NCBI GenBank assembly: GCA_024529925.1
Contig: JAFEUB010001017.1
Span: forward strand, 1,477,001 to 1,541,000
DNA: 64,000 bases
Direction of reading: 5' to 3'
DNA from: Ophthalmolycus amberensis
Taxonomy: Eukaryota; Chordata; Actinopteri; Perciformes; Zoarcidae
Position numbers and translations under genes: made by a program. Under the pieces are notes generated by a model. It worked only from the letters and a program-made list of their open reading frames with translations. It made no database searches and was not told where the DNA came from. Within the stretch, counting starts at the first letter, position 1. Each line of letters opens with the position of its first letter. Shown piece by piece: positions 1-12,875 of this stretch.

Positions 1-782
1 TGTTATAAAGTGTCTCTACGTCATGTGCATATTTACGTTGTGAGTAATTCGACTGCCCGTTCATATTGTCTTTATTGATACTGAATCCAAAGCTTCCGAC
101 ACACCCTGCCCCGCTGCTGAAGTCCCAACTCCACAGCAGCCAGAAACTCGTTCCCACATTATTTAAATTTGAAAACCTCAAAGAGGGCAGAGAGAGTTTA
201 CAAATGTGCTAATGAACTGTACAGCAGAACTGGGCTTCCTCTTTAAAGCTTCCACTGAGTCATCGTATATCTGCAGCCCTGTGTTGAAATGAAGCAGCTT
301 CGCCAACAAACATATTTTTTCAGCCTGATCATCACCTTGAACAACACCGCACGACACGGTTCACAGGCGAAGGGAAAATAAATACAGAGTGGTATCGTGT
401 AACTCGAGAAAATACTTTTTCGATAGGAATACAGCGTTTTATGATGAGGCAGAAGCACGGGAATAATATGTGACTGGACAGATTTGCATGTAATCGATGT
501 AAGACGGATGTGAGATGGAGTGACTCAGAAGCGATGCGTTGATTCAGACTTGCGATTGTTTGTCACTGACGAACTTTGGCTTCATTGTTGAGGAGTTTAG
601 TTGTTTTCCTGTCGGACACAAGCGTTCTAATCAAGTTTTTGTTGTTGTTTGGACCAGTTAACTGCTATAAGAGTTAAAGTTGGTCATTATCGTTGAGGTT
701 GAAGTTGCATGAGAAATGTCCACAGTTACGAGAGAACGCTTCTGTTTAATGTGGAGTTGTGCCATCGTGATTAGTTGGTTGA

Positions 783-985
783 ATGAAAAGTTTGACATTT
801 TGGGAAATACGCTTTTTCACGTCCTTGCTGTGAGAGTTGGATCGCTCTCATATTTGTCTGTTAGATATTAAGCTGAAGCCAGGAGACCTTTAGCTCAGCT
901 TAGCTTAGCATAAAGACTGGAAACAGGGGGGAACTGCTCGCCGGACGCTGTCCAAAGGCAACAAAATTTGCCTACCAGCTCCCAA
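783..985 (+). repeat. Dispersed repeat, 'TTAGCTTAGCATAAAGACTG' family
   Basis: This copy begins with a segment reading TGAAAAGTTTGACATTTTGG and contains TTAGCTTAGCATAAAGACTG followed by GGAAACAGG and a GCTGTCCAAAGG segment. The same ordered blocks recur at 35410-35600 (plus), 5165-5335 (minus) and partly at 56895-56960. It is a common type of short interspersed repeat in percomorph fish. No target duplication was found and the class is not certain. Confidence 0.65.
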
Positions 986-3495
986 AATTATTAAACTAAA
1001 AATGTAATGGACTAGTCAATCAAAAATAAAATATTGTATGTTGTATGTTATTTATCGAACCAAAACAACAAACTGGTTTTAGTTTATTTGTTCTTAATAT
1101 TTATTTATGTATTTTATATTTTCATTTTATGTCAATGTAAACTGAATTAAATAATCTGAAGACGCTGTCCTGGGCTGTGAAGAAATTATGATATTATAGT
1201 AAAATTAAATCATTTAAACTAAAACATTTATCAATAAAAAAAAGCCTTTTTTTTACATTAAATTACAGGAAAAAATAATAGAATAATAAAATTCTGGTAT
1301 GGAGGGCAAACCAAATGAAAACATACAAAGGGGCTCTGTGTTGTACAATTGTATTAAGTTTCAGTTTGCGTTTGCAGCCAAAGCCGATCCCACGTTGTGT
1401 TCTCTTAAAACTCGTCTCTCCCTCTCAAAGCAGACGTGAGTCTAAAAATCCGCTGCATGGGCTCAACTCTTATCTGCCGTCTCCTACAGATCTGCACCTG
1501 CGCTGCAGAAGACGACTCTCTGGATGTGAAGGACGAACAGGCCGGTGAGCGATGAAGGCGAGGGATCGCACAGTAGGTCAGTCCGTGAGCATTCCCTGCT
1601 CACCTGATGCTATCTTTAACCCGATTAGCAGCAGGCCATGTTGGGAGAGGGATCTGTCGTGTGTGTCGGCTCAGCTCTTTTACTGTAAAAGTCAAGGCTG
1701 CATGGTTCCCATGAAAATCTACTGTAATACAAGTCTCTCTTGTCTTGTCTCTCGGGAGAATTTGCACAATTTCAGGGGCGTCAAAGAGACGCACGGAGTC
1801 TCTGTCTCGAGGGTCACCCGCGAGGTGAGGGTGGATTTAAAGGGCCGCTCTCTCGACGTGGAGCTTATCGCGCGCTGCAACGTGAATAGAAACAAGCCGG
1901 GCCACTGTAGTCGTCTTAAGAACCGTGTGATACTGAATGTGAAATGTTGAGTCACACATGGCGTGGACGGAGCAGTGCACGTCCCCTAAATATCCCAGTA
2001 TTATGAAGAGAAGGGAACAGTTGGGGAGAAACGGGAAATACCATGCTGTTTATGCACCAGAGAGCCTTTAAGTAAAACAGGCCAAATAATTCAATGCAAA
2101 CGGGATTTTTTTGGAGACTAAGAACTTGAAATAATGAGCCAGTAGGTACTTTATTATGTGGTTCTCTGTGCCAGTATATTTAGCAGCACACGCTTTATGT
2201 TTTCTTCTCACGCCACTTTTAGCTTTCAACACTGACCCCCTCCGCCTCTTCAGAGACGCTCGCTAAAAGGAGTTGGACTGAGAAAAGTGCATTCGCAAAT
2301 CCCTCTGTCGCTCTCTGTGGTCAACCATTTATCTTTAGAGTACAGAGACGTGAGTTTGTAAAAAAAAAAAAAAAGAAAACGCCAAATATCACGTGTGTGC
2401 TATCGGTTAAACAACCGAGGTGAGAGTTACTGCCCCACTCAATGCACCGGCAGACGAGAGGAAGGGAGGTTAAGGGGGTTCATGAGGACACCGCGCTTTG
2501 CTTGGATTACAGCAGGGCATCTGGCCAGTGTCCCCCCATGGACAGAGCAGGATGGAAAATATAATATGTAAAAATAGAGTTCTCTCACATGCATTGAATT
2601 CTCAGAAGTCCCCATGCTTTTTTTTTTTTTTTTTATAGGTCAGAAAAGACGATAATGACACACATTACATCACACTTAAAAGATCAGATCATAATCTCTC
2701 CTCTAGAAATGTCCTCATCTGCCAATTCCTTCATGATGGCTTATTGTGTGAGTGCATAACAGGGGTTCATACATGTGTGTATGTCTGCTTTTATAACCCT
2801 GTATAGGCGTGCAGCGCTGCAGACCAGTGAGCAGGATGAGTTTGAGTGCCCATCACAAACGCTTTGTGCTGGGAAAGTTACACAACACCTCTACCACCTC
2901 TACCACCATGTGCTATTGGGAAGGATTACAAGGACGAGGTGGGCTACTGGGAGCTTAGGGCAAACTCGGACTAATGTATCTGTCGCATATAACACTCAAG
3001 GCTGTTAATCAGTAAATAAAGGCTTTTCACGGAATGATACTTCATTTCCTCTTATGTATAGGGGACATCAGTTAAGCCACCTACCCCCCACCGCCCACAC
3101 CTCTTTTAGAAGTGTTATGAACGTCCTATGATGGATGAAAGCAGAATTGGTTATATTTGCGTAGTGCATTTATATTTTCTCATGCTAACATTCGCTATTT
3201 ACACAGCTAGCAGACATATTTAGCAATACGAAGACTAGTTCGCGAGGGCGTTTGCGAACGCTGGTTACCAGATCTTGTGAGAGGGTGCTGCTGAGACAGA
3301 GGAAGGTCCCGAACAAAGGGAATTTCTCCGGATTTGTGTGTCTGAAAAATGCAATTTTAGTGTCGGACTGTTCGGAAGATATGTGGCTTGTGAAAAAATA
3401 GGTCTAATATTTAAATTTGGTGACGCGATATGAAGCGTAGGAATCGGTCATAATCTGTATTCACGTTCACTTGGACCTGCTGCTGGTCTCCTAAA

Positions 3496-3643
3496 GGGGC
3501 GTGGCCTCTTTAATGATAGCATGGCCACCTTTAGCCAATCAGCGCTAAACACAAAGTGCAGCTGAGGTTTCGTATTTAAACCAAAGTATCCCTCAACTTT
3601 TTGTCCTGATGCTCATCCTCTGTGAACATGAGTGTTTTTTAGA
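3496..3643 (+). promoter_or_regulatory. Possible promoter: GC/CACCC box, CCAAT box, TATA-like box
   Basis: A GGGGCGTGGCC box (3496-3506), a perfect AGCCAATCAG CCAAT box (about 3533-3542) and a TATTTAAA box (3573-3580) occur in the canonical order and spacing on the plus strand. An ATG with a very short frame follows at 3629. No coding exon follows, so this could be a decayed promoter, a non-coding RNA promoter, or chance. Confidence 0.25.
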
Positions 3644-5164
3644 CGGAACCTTTTCCTTATTTTGTCATTTTTTCCCAATCAAGTGTGTTGTACATAACTG
3701 TGCTAAATGAGCGTAACAGGAAGTAGAAACGCTGCCAAGAAGGCGATGTTGGCCCTTCGAGTGTTTATCACAGTTTGAGATGAACATTAAACAACGAAGT
3801 GCTGCGTCACCGCGCACAGCGGTTGAATCCGGATGTACAGTTTCACGTCCTCTGAGCATCAGAGGACGTCGCTGCGGATGGACTTCAGAGAGCTGGCGAG
3901 AGTTCAGAGGAGGACGATTACATCAGCCTTTCATCCCAGAGTTTAATATTAATGAGCCCGTCTGCCATGACCGAGTTAGTAGGGAACGGCTCTGGAGATG
4001 AGAAGCAGGGAGCAGGTGCAGGCCTGAAGCAAGTGGTGATGACGAGTCACTGCACAATTCCCCCGAGAACATGACTGGAACATTTACATAATGAGTGGGT
4101 GTGGGTGTGTGAGTACAGACCCACTCATTACACAGTGACGTCCAATGATACGGAGCCACAGGGAGTGATAACGTGTGATCCATCCTTACTTTTAGATCTG
4201 CTTCATATTCACGTTGGGGAATTCCTTTTGAATTATGTTCAGACAAAAATAGAAATTCAGTGTCAGGATACGGCGGGTTTATTTTTACGCCTCACTTGTG
4301 TGAAATATACACACTTTTTTTTTTGTACATTCAGCAGTTTTTTTTTTAGAGCTGAAACAATTATTTGACCAACCGAAAATGAATCAACAATCAATCAATT
4401 ATTTATAATTCATACTTTCATATTCATGCAAGTCAACCTCTTTATTATCAACTCATCTCCTTCGAGAAGAGGTTTGAAGCTCATGCACTTTGGCTGCTCT
4501 CCTCCCTCTCGTCCGGTTATGTAACATCCAGAGAGGAGACCTCGGGGGGGTGCTCTGACCTGCAGGCGCAGCCGCTGTGGGAGGACCGCCTGTTTTTGTG
4601 GCTGCCGGAGCCTTCAGACAAGTTTAGCACCAAAACCCAAACACAGGTTGAACCCACGCATTTCATGCAGAGGCACGTGGAGAAAACGGGAATGAGTGAA
4701 AATAACTGCACCACCCGTTGCTCAGAGAGCATCGGTTTCTGTTTGAGAAGATTTGAGCTAAATCCGTGAAGGTGGAGCCAATATTTCTGAGTACGTAGTG
4801 GGAATGATCTTATTGGGTTGTTTGTGAATAATTCAGCACTCAATAACTTTAATTACTTTCATAAAATAAAAGCTGCGAGTACACTGCACATGGGTCATGG
4901 AGTAATAACGTAGAGTAGTGACTGAATGCATGAAGGACTTGTCATGACTACAGTTCTTCTCGCTCTCATTGTTTGGTCAGGAGTCATTCAGCACTGATGT
5001 CATCACAAATACAGACGTAATGAAAGCACAGTTTCAACCAGTGCCGGCCAGTTTGAAAAGAGATGTTTAATGTGTAAATCAGTCCTCCAATTAAGCCGAT
5101 GAACTCAAAATTCCATCTTTTCAAGTTCATCAGACCGTCAAAATAAGATAGAGGTGCTGTTTCC

Positions 5165-5335
5165 CATTATGTTACCTGTGCACACAGCCAGGCTAGCTGT
5201 TTCCACCTGTCTTTATGCTAAGCGAAGCTAAACGGCTGCTGGCTGAAGCTTCGTGTTTAGCGATCGGTTTTCTTCCCTAACTCTTGGCAAGAAAGCAAAT
5301 TAAGATTTACCAAAAATGCAGAATATTCCTTTTGA
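5165..5335 (-). repeat. Dispersed repeat, same family as 783-985, inverted
   Basis: Read on the minus strand it gives the same blocks as the copy at 783-985. The order is a TTTTTGGTAAAT-like start, then a TTAGCTTCGCTTAGCATAAAG core and a CTAGCCTGGCTG end. It is diverged and lies in opposite orientation to the first copy. Confidence 0.6.
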
Positions 5336-5904
5336 AGTTTTAGCTCAACTAAGAGATCATTTCTGCCCTCAGAGTAGCGCTACGTTTATAAAATAATGTG
5401 CTCTGATAAAAAGCACTCCAACCTGCATGAACTAATCAAAGATTTGAGAGTACCTGACATTTTAACAGGCTTACATAAACGAGGGCATAATTAGCTTTTG
5501 AAAGGATGCTCGAGAGCAGCAACAATGGGCTCATGAATCAGTCCCCTGACTCATGTTTCTCATGAGTGCATGGTGGAGAAGTGGAGCCTCCGTCTTTTTA
5601 GTCAAACACGTGAATGAATATGTGGAGCCCCACAACCGGGTTATCAGACAGCTCAAAAATACTGTCCAACTGAATGCATCAACAAATCATACTTTAAGTT
5701 ATATGGTAGTAAAACGTGATATAAAACTTTATATGACGCTAAACACGGGTGCAATTTGTCAGATCTGGCCAGAATTTTAGTTTAAAACAAACTTTATCAA
5801 CACAATGTGAAGAGGTTACAATGTTGATGCCATGTCAAAGACAGCTTTGTATTGCGTTGCAGAGATATCTACTGAAATGAGCATGCTAACCAGTTAGCCC
5901 CGGC

Positions 5905-6530
5905 CCGGCCCGTCTTGCAATACCACTTGTACCTGGAGAGGCGATAGTGAGTCACTGCAGCGTCCAGTCCGTCCTCCGTCCAACACGAGAGGACGAAAAA
6001 GTAGAGCTGCTCCGAGGGCTCGTCATTAATACAACCATGGGTTTGTCAGCGCTTTGATAGTTATATCCGCCAGGAGAATCACGTGACCGTGCCTTAAACT
6101 TGCATTCTCTCTGCTGTCCAGCAGGGGGCGACTCCTCTGGTTGTATAGAAGTCTATGAGAAAATTACTCTACTTCTCACTTGATTTATTACCTCAGTAAA
6201 CATTGTAAACATGAGTTTATGGTCTCAATCTCTAGTTTCAAGTCTTCTTCAACACAGCATGATGTTCATTTAGTAAACGATGGTCCATTCAGAGTCAAAC
6301 AGACCATAAAGCAGGGGATGCTTTAGGGCGGGGCTACCTTTAGTGATTGACAGGTTGCTACCTACAGCTTTGTCTGGGAGTTGTCCGTGTGGTCTTTGAA
6401 GTTGAACCCTTTCACACTTTGTTTTGAGTTCATGAGAGTTGAATTGTAACATTTTGGTCTTAAAAATATCTTGCAACAAACGAAGATGGCGTAGACCAAA
6501 ATGACAAACTCCAAGCTTCAAACCGCTGTT
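5905..6530 (+). repeat. Dispersed repeat, 'CAGCAGGGGGCGACTCC' family, copy 1
   Basis: Two blocks are recognisable. Block A (about 5912-6035) begins CTTGCAATACCACTTGTACC and runs through GAGAGGCGATAGTGAGTCAC. Block B (about 6095-6530) contains CAGCAGGGGGCGACTCCTCT and TTTATTACCTCAGTAAACAT. Block B recurs at 56614-56900, and both blocks recur at 63040-63640, where block B is inverted. It is probably a fish short interspersed or non-autonomous element; the class was not determined. Confidence 0.65.
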
Positions 6531-9500
6531 ACAAACTAAACTCTAGATGGAGCAAGCAACAATCCCCCGTGATGTCAAAACAGCAATCATCCATATACTT
6601 TCTTGCATACTGCTGCGTAAACGCTTGTAATAGCATCACGTAATCAATAAGTCTCGGGCTACAGAAAGTGTGTGTGTGTGTGTTTGTTTAAATATAAAGT
6701 GACACCGTGTGACAACAATCCCTTCAGATAAACCTGCTGAAGCGCTCCTTCATTATCCACGAGGGGAAAACTGCTCAGCGGCCCGGATCCGACACCGACC
6801 CGGATCAATGACCTAAACACAAACTCTCTGTCTCCTGAGCTCACGTGAAACCACACGGCTCGTCTCATGTGGCGCTACCAGAGGAGAGCATGTAGTCACA
6901 TTACCGATCCGCGGCTCGGGATGACGGAGGAGTTGCACATTCTCGCCGCAGAATGGGCCTCTTGTTTTGCCAACGTCATGTGTATCCCATGATGGGATTT
7001 AATTCCTCCTGGTTGAAGTCATCCTGGATACGTCACAAATAAAATACACACTCTGTTTGAGTGTGCCCATCACAGGTTCAGAAGAAGAAAAAAAACTTTT
7101 TAGGCAATATTCAGGGAGTTCCTAGTTGCTTTTCAGGGAAATTAGGTTGGAGTCAGTGATGTAAGCGTGTGCAGTCGCTCGCTGTACTATCAACAAACAA
7201 AACCAGGTAAACCAGCCGCGCTATGCAAAAGAGCCACAGGGACAAATGGAGCGTGACTCACTCTGGATTCTCACTGACATGATTCCATTTGAATGTATGC
7301 AAAAGCATACAGCGTGGTCTCGCTCAGGCCGCGTTAGGCTCGACCTGCTTTACATTTCTGCCTCGCGCACGTTAAATTGAGCGGCTGCTTTCATCTGCCT
7401 GACAAATGCCATTTGTCTCAAACTCTCAACCCCTTTGCTGAAGGGAAATGTGTCTCACAGAGAGGGGAAACCAAGAAAACACACAAATCATAATAAATAC
7501 ATAAAACACACAGGTGCAAATAACATATATCAAACTTTAACAGAAGTTCACAGAAAACACTTTGCATAAAGATGAGAAAATAACCAAGCTAATGGCTTAT
7601 TTGCTTTATGTAAATGGCAATATTTTGAAGGCCATAACTCTTATATAACTCCTTTATATGAGTCTGACTGACACAAATGCTCGTGTTCCCATAAGTAAAG
7701 GTCAACGTTTCAGGCTTTCTGATTCAGCTTTTTGCTCGTTTCTGTTAATTTAGTGATGGATGTTCAAAATGCATTGAATTCGATGGATAACAAAATCGAA
7801 ATATATATTTTTGAATTAAACAAAATATTTAACATGAAAGTAACTCAATAATAAATATCATTATCAAAACGCTAAATTACAATAACAAAAATAACTGCAT
7901 TTTTTTAACTCAACGTTCATTAATAATCATTTGACACATTCTGACACAAACATTGAACCGATTTGGATGCAACCAAGAGGGATCATCCATTTTATGATAG
8001 TGTTTTAGAGGAAATTATACTTGGTGAGATAATGAAGCTTTTTAAAGCTGTAGTTGTCAGACAAAAATGACTGTTTGATAGAATCTGATTTATTGTGTGT
8101 TTGGGGATTTGAATCAGAAGGTTCCAGCGGTGTTATTTGTCGATGACATACAGTACGGGTTGCTTTAACTGCTACAAAGACCGATCATATTGGGTTAATG
8201 ATCGTGCTTTCTTCCACCGGTGTACTTGCTGTTTTGTGTGCAGGCAGGTGGTTTGAGCTCTTTGTTGTGCTTAGTTGTCTCGTGTTTCTTTGAAAACCTG
8301 ATTACCAAAGTCCTGACTGGCCGACCTGCTTTGTTGCTGACAAAGGCCGTCTGATCAGCCTTCAACCTGTTCTGACCCACCAGAGGTTTTACATCCTCTC
8401 ACACAACGTATTCCCATCACGTTGTGTGTAGCTCTAGTGCACTTATCTTACACTGACGTTCAGCGAGCAGGTATGTCAACAGAACGGAACAAAGACGCTT
8501 TGTGAGAAAATGAGGACAGACCTGGGATCAGAATCGGCTGGAGGCCCACCAGGCCGTGTTGCTGGGTCTGCTGGAGGGAAGAGACACACGGGGGGGAAAC
8601 CAGAACCAGGACTGCAGGTAGCAGACTGTCAGACCAATGCTGCAGTGAAATGAGAGGTTTTCTATGAAGGAAACGCTGCTGCTTTCGTCCACAGGGACCG
8701 CCAACATCATCACAACAAGAAAGTTCCTCGTGTAACTTTAGGTAAACGTACCAATGCTGTTGTATTTGGATTGAAATCGCATTTACACTTTAATGGGGTC
8801 ACAACGCATCTCTGACCACCTCACAATCCGTCCTGCATGCGTTTTGGGTACATTTACAGCTGTGCTTTCATGGGGTAAAGCAGGTGCACATGGGAAAACA
8901 GACATCTGAAACGTGACCCCAGCTCCTTCAAATGGGTCGCAAGACAAAACGGCAACCACTGGGGACATCTTTCACAACGTCATGTGTTTTATAAACGTTT
9001 TTATGTGAAAGCTTGATCTAAAAAGTGAGTGTAACTGCATCTCCTTATGAAATACAGAAGTATAAAGTAACATAAAACAGATATACCAGCTGGGGCTTTA
9101 GCTGGAAAATCTACGTTAGCACTTTTCCTTTTCCGACATCCTTTTAAGTTATGTTTCCGGTTCTCACATTAATAAATAACTTCAGTTCAGTTTGACTGCT
9201 GCACATTCCGCTCTGCGTTTACGATTAACTCTGCTGATTGGAGTCGGAAATGAGAATCCGTCGTCTCAGTGCAGAGATGATGCTGCTGCTGCTGAGCTCA
9301 GGACAGTTTCAGCTATACAGCCACGGGGGAGCTTACATAACCCTGAGAAACTGTTTGGGTTAAAGAACTTTACATAACTAAAATCATTGTGTGTGTAAAT
9401 ACTCCAACAGCTGCTTGTGAAAACGAAGATTTGAGTCATTGAATTTTAGGTAACTCTAAAATCGAGGACCAACTAAAATAATCAGAAAGTACTTCAAATG

Positions 9501-12388
9501 TAAGTAGTTCCATGACCAGAGTGATGACGCAGTGCAATCATCTGGACCCATTAATCCGGACTTTGTTTGAGTCTCCTGATTACTTTTTGTTCTTTAATTT
9601 CCCCCTCTGTCTTCTGCTCGAGTCACTCTTCATCTCCCGCAGACGGCACTCGTCTTCCTCTTACATAAAGCACAAGGCCAGAGAAACACGAATCCTTGCG
9701 AAAGACGAAAGCTCTTTATCTTCTTCCGGTTGAGTTGATGCACGTGCTGCCGGAGCACTCGGCCTCAGTCTCTGCCGTCGGTGACGGCTTTCACGTCTGC
9801 ATAACCGCCAGTGTTTTCTTTACAGCTCTGTGTCTTTTCATTCCTTTGCAGACTCCGCGCGCACAAGAAGGATCGTGATGCAGCGCTCTGACGACGGGGT
9901 TGCATAAGAAGCCAGTGTTTCTATTTATTTATTTATTTTCTCTCAACCAAACTCCGCCGGTCTGTAACTGGGTTACTGCTGCTGCTGCTGCAGCCGGACT
10001 GAACAAATGAGACCTGATCTCAGAGCAGCGAGTTGTCCTCCACAGCTGTGACCTGGCATTAAAGCCGCCGCTTTTAGAAGATTAAAACACACATTTTCTC
10101 TGAGAGTAGTCGATTAATCCGCTAACGGCCGTCAACTCCGATAATTAATCGTTAACATTTCTTCAGAGACATTTTCATTTCCCATGTGCAGCTTTTCAAA
10201 CGTAAGGATTTGCTGCATGTCTTCCTATGTTATATATTTTAATTATAATGTCTTTGGGTTACAATTTGTCAGTTTTTCACCGTTTTTCTGTATTTTACAG
10301 AAAGATTCAATTGATAACAAAAAAATATGTCAATAAGTTTGAGTATTTGTTTTAAAGTACTTTCTTTTATCGTATTATTTTTTATCCGAATGTGCACCAC
10401 GGAGCTAATCATTAGAAAACGCTCCCTCATGGAGGTCTGAGTCTAATTGGACGTTAGCTCAAAGCGCTGGTGTGGGCTGATGCACATATTGTCAGCATAT
10501 AATTGGCCCACAGTGAGGCTGGAGAATGTGGGTTTCTTTCTCTGTGCGATATGAATGTCAGTCAGAAAGTGGAGCGATGAAGAGACATAAAGCATCAGCG
10601 TACAGAGAATAAACAGCGATCTGTATTCGGCATCTTCTTTAAAGTGTGACATGGTTATAGATGAAGTCTTAAATACTGTGATTTCTTTCATACAATCCGG
10701 GCCCCGTCTTAATCCCACAGGGAGTCTGCTAATGGAGGATTTTAACAGCAGATTACAGTCAAAGACTCGCTGCTATGCTGGATTTTGATTTCTTTCTTTT
10801 TCTTTTTTTTTACAGACGTCATGAAACGCCAGATGGAAAACCGAAATAATAAAACCGAATACCACAGCAGACAAGGTCAGGGACAGATAATGTGTCTCTC
10901 AGACTCTCCGCCTGCAGACTTCACTTCATGCAGGTAGCAAAGATTAGACCACATAAAATAATCTACACGCTGATCTACTTTAATAGTCTGAGGTCCGCTC
11001 TGATTGGACGATGACAGTTACAGTTATTTAGATTGTGTAATCCTGCTCGTATCCCAAATTGTTATTCTACAGGTTTAATCCATCGTATCACTTTAATTGG
11101 TCTTATTGGTTTTTACTGACAAATGCATGAGCTTAGACGTGTATTTCGTGAATGGTTATGAGAATGCTGTTTGGAGAGGTTGACCTTTCGACTAGTAGTG
11201 GCAGATTTTGAGGTGGTGACCTTTAACGACATTATGTATACGAGTATAAATCACAGCTTTTGTTGTCTGCTCTGAAAACAAAGCTCCAGTCAGACGCTCA
11301 GTTTATTTTGCACCCGAAATGCGTCAACGGTGCAAATGAGTCTGAGTCACACACTAGTAGGAGGTGTCGGCCTCGGTCTGTCTGAACTCTGAGAAACGTG
11401 ATTCACTTCGTCCGGACAGCTGACGGAGGAGAGCTTAACACTTCCAAATATTCTGTGACAGGCGATGCTCTAAGACGAGACCAGTGAGTATCGGGCGAAG
11501 GCCCAGTTTAAGCTGGTTTTCAGTGACGGGCCCGATCCAACCATGAAGTCAAAGATAAACTCGCCCCAAAATCATTTTATTCAGCTTTTGAACCCATCTT
11601 CAAACACTGACACTAACACACAGCATGTTGTGGTTCAGATTTATACTTTTTTGAAGGCTATTCAAAACTTCCCTCAAACTTAACAGCTGTGTTCAGAGTC
11701 CCGGGTCACCTCGTATCTCTCAAATCGTTGCCCTGCTGTCTAGTCTACATATTTCTTTTTACAGATATGTCTTATAGGTGTTTGATTATGAGTTAGGATG
11801 GGATTGGAATGTTATATGAGTGGTCAGGTGACGAAAGCTGAGAAAGAAAAATGTGAGCCAGGTGTTAGATAACTGATGAAATGACGAGACCTAAGCTGCT
11901 TTTTTCACCCTAATACGAATAATAGGCTTCATGATGTTTGGTAGGAATGTTTATGTCGACAGAAGGTAGACGCAGTGTAATGTAACACAACCTTCAGGAA
12001 ACCACGATGCAAACTGAATACGGTTGTTTTTTGAGTGTGCAGAACAAACGGTTTCATTCTGCAGGGAGACGATGCAGAGAGGCAGAGAGAAGAGAAGACA
12101 TTTAACCACGCCGGCTTTTGTGTCCTGGTCAGACCTAGAAGCAGAGGGAGGGGCTCAACTGGAGCCAGACAGGACAGGTGTAAACAGTCAGGGAGGGCTT
12201 TAGTCTGATGCAGGATAAAGAACCCGTCGTTCTTAAGGCAACTACAGCGATGCCATTCTGTGTCACAGACCCAACCCATCGTCCCGGTTACACAAGCGAG
12301 CCCCCGTCCTGCTACTGAGAGCCCACCTCGAGGAAACGGCCTGAATATCTGAAGCCACACTGAGCAAAAGAAGGTGTCAGAAGATCCG

Positions 12389-12540
12389 TGGTGGAGGAAG
12401 TACTCTGATCGTTCAGTCAAAGTAGTGATATGTATTAGCGTCAATATACAGAATAGAGTACAACTTATTTAAAGTATCAAAAGTACCAATTATGCTAAAA
12501 TATGAAAATATGTTTCAGCCTCTGACACACTCCTGATGCA
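12389..12540 (+). repeat. Fragment of CAGTGGTGGA-type DNA element
   Basis: The segment starts with CGTGGTGGAGGAAGTACTCT and continues with AAAGTATCAAAAGTACC and GCTAAAATATGAAA. These blocks also occur in the fuller copies at 25033-25545 and 50964-51551. It is a decayed fragment with no clear right end. Confidence 0.45.
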
Positions 12541-12828
12541 GAGACTCACAGACCACGCGTGACGCGGAATGACTCGATCAAATCCTCTTCGGTCAATTTG
12601 GGATTACTGCGTCCTGAGTGAACGCTGCAGAGAGCTGCATCCCCCCCCCCCCCCCGCCCCCAGCTCTGCCGCGCATGTTCCTTCTTATGTAACCGTCCCA
12701 GCGGAGTAATTGAATCATCCGTGTACTGAAAGCTCCGACAAGATTTCCAGTGTTAAGTGTTGGGTCGTCCTTCCGTCACTTATTGACGTACGACTGAGTA
12801 CTCTGTGTGTGGTGCTTGAACAAATGGC

Positions 12829-12875
12829 AACCCCCCCCCCCCCCCTCCACACACACACACACACACACACACACA
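12829..12875. repeat. Poly-C tract joined to (CA)n microsatellite
   Basis: A run of about 15 C is followed, after a short TCC interruption, by about 13 CA units. A second C run with one G interruption lies close by at about 12642-12660. Confidence 0.9.

Noticed and set aside
1552..1950. 132-codon open frame
   Set aside because: Cys-rich reading with no recognisable domain and antisense frames of similar length.
8522..8626. Exon-like segment reading NRLEAHQAVLLGLLEG
   Set aside because: Bounded by a weak acceptor without pyrimidine tract, only about 35 codons between stops, and no partner exons found.
11929..12444. 171-codon open frame on the minus strand
   Set aside because: Longest frame in the desert, but Cys/Leu/Ser-rich without any domain, splice support or neighbouring exons. 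Likely chance.
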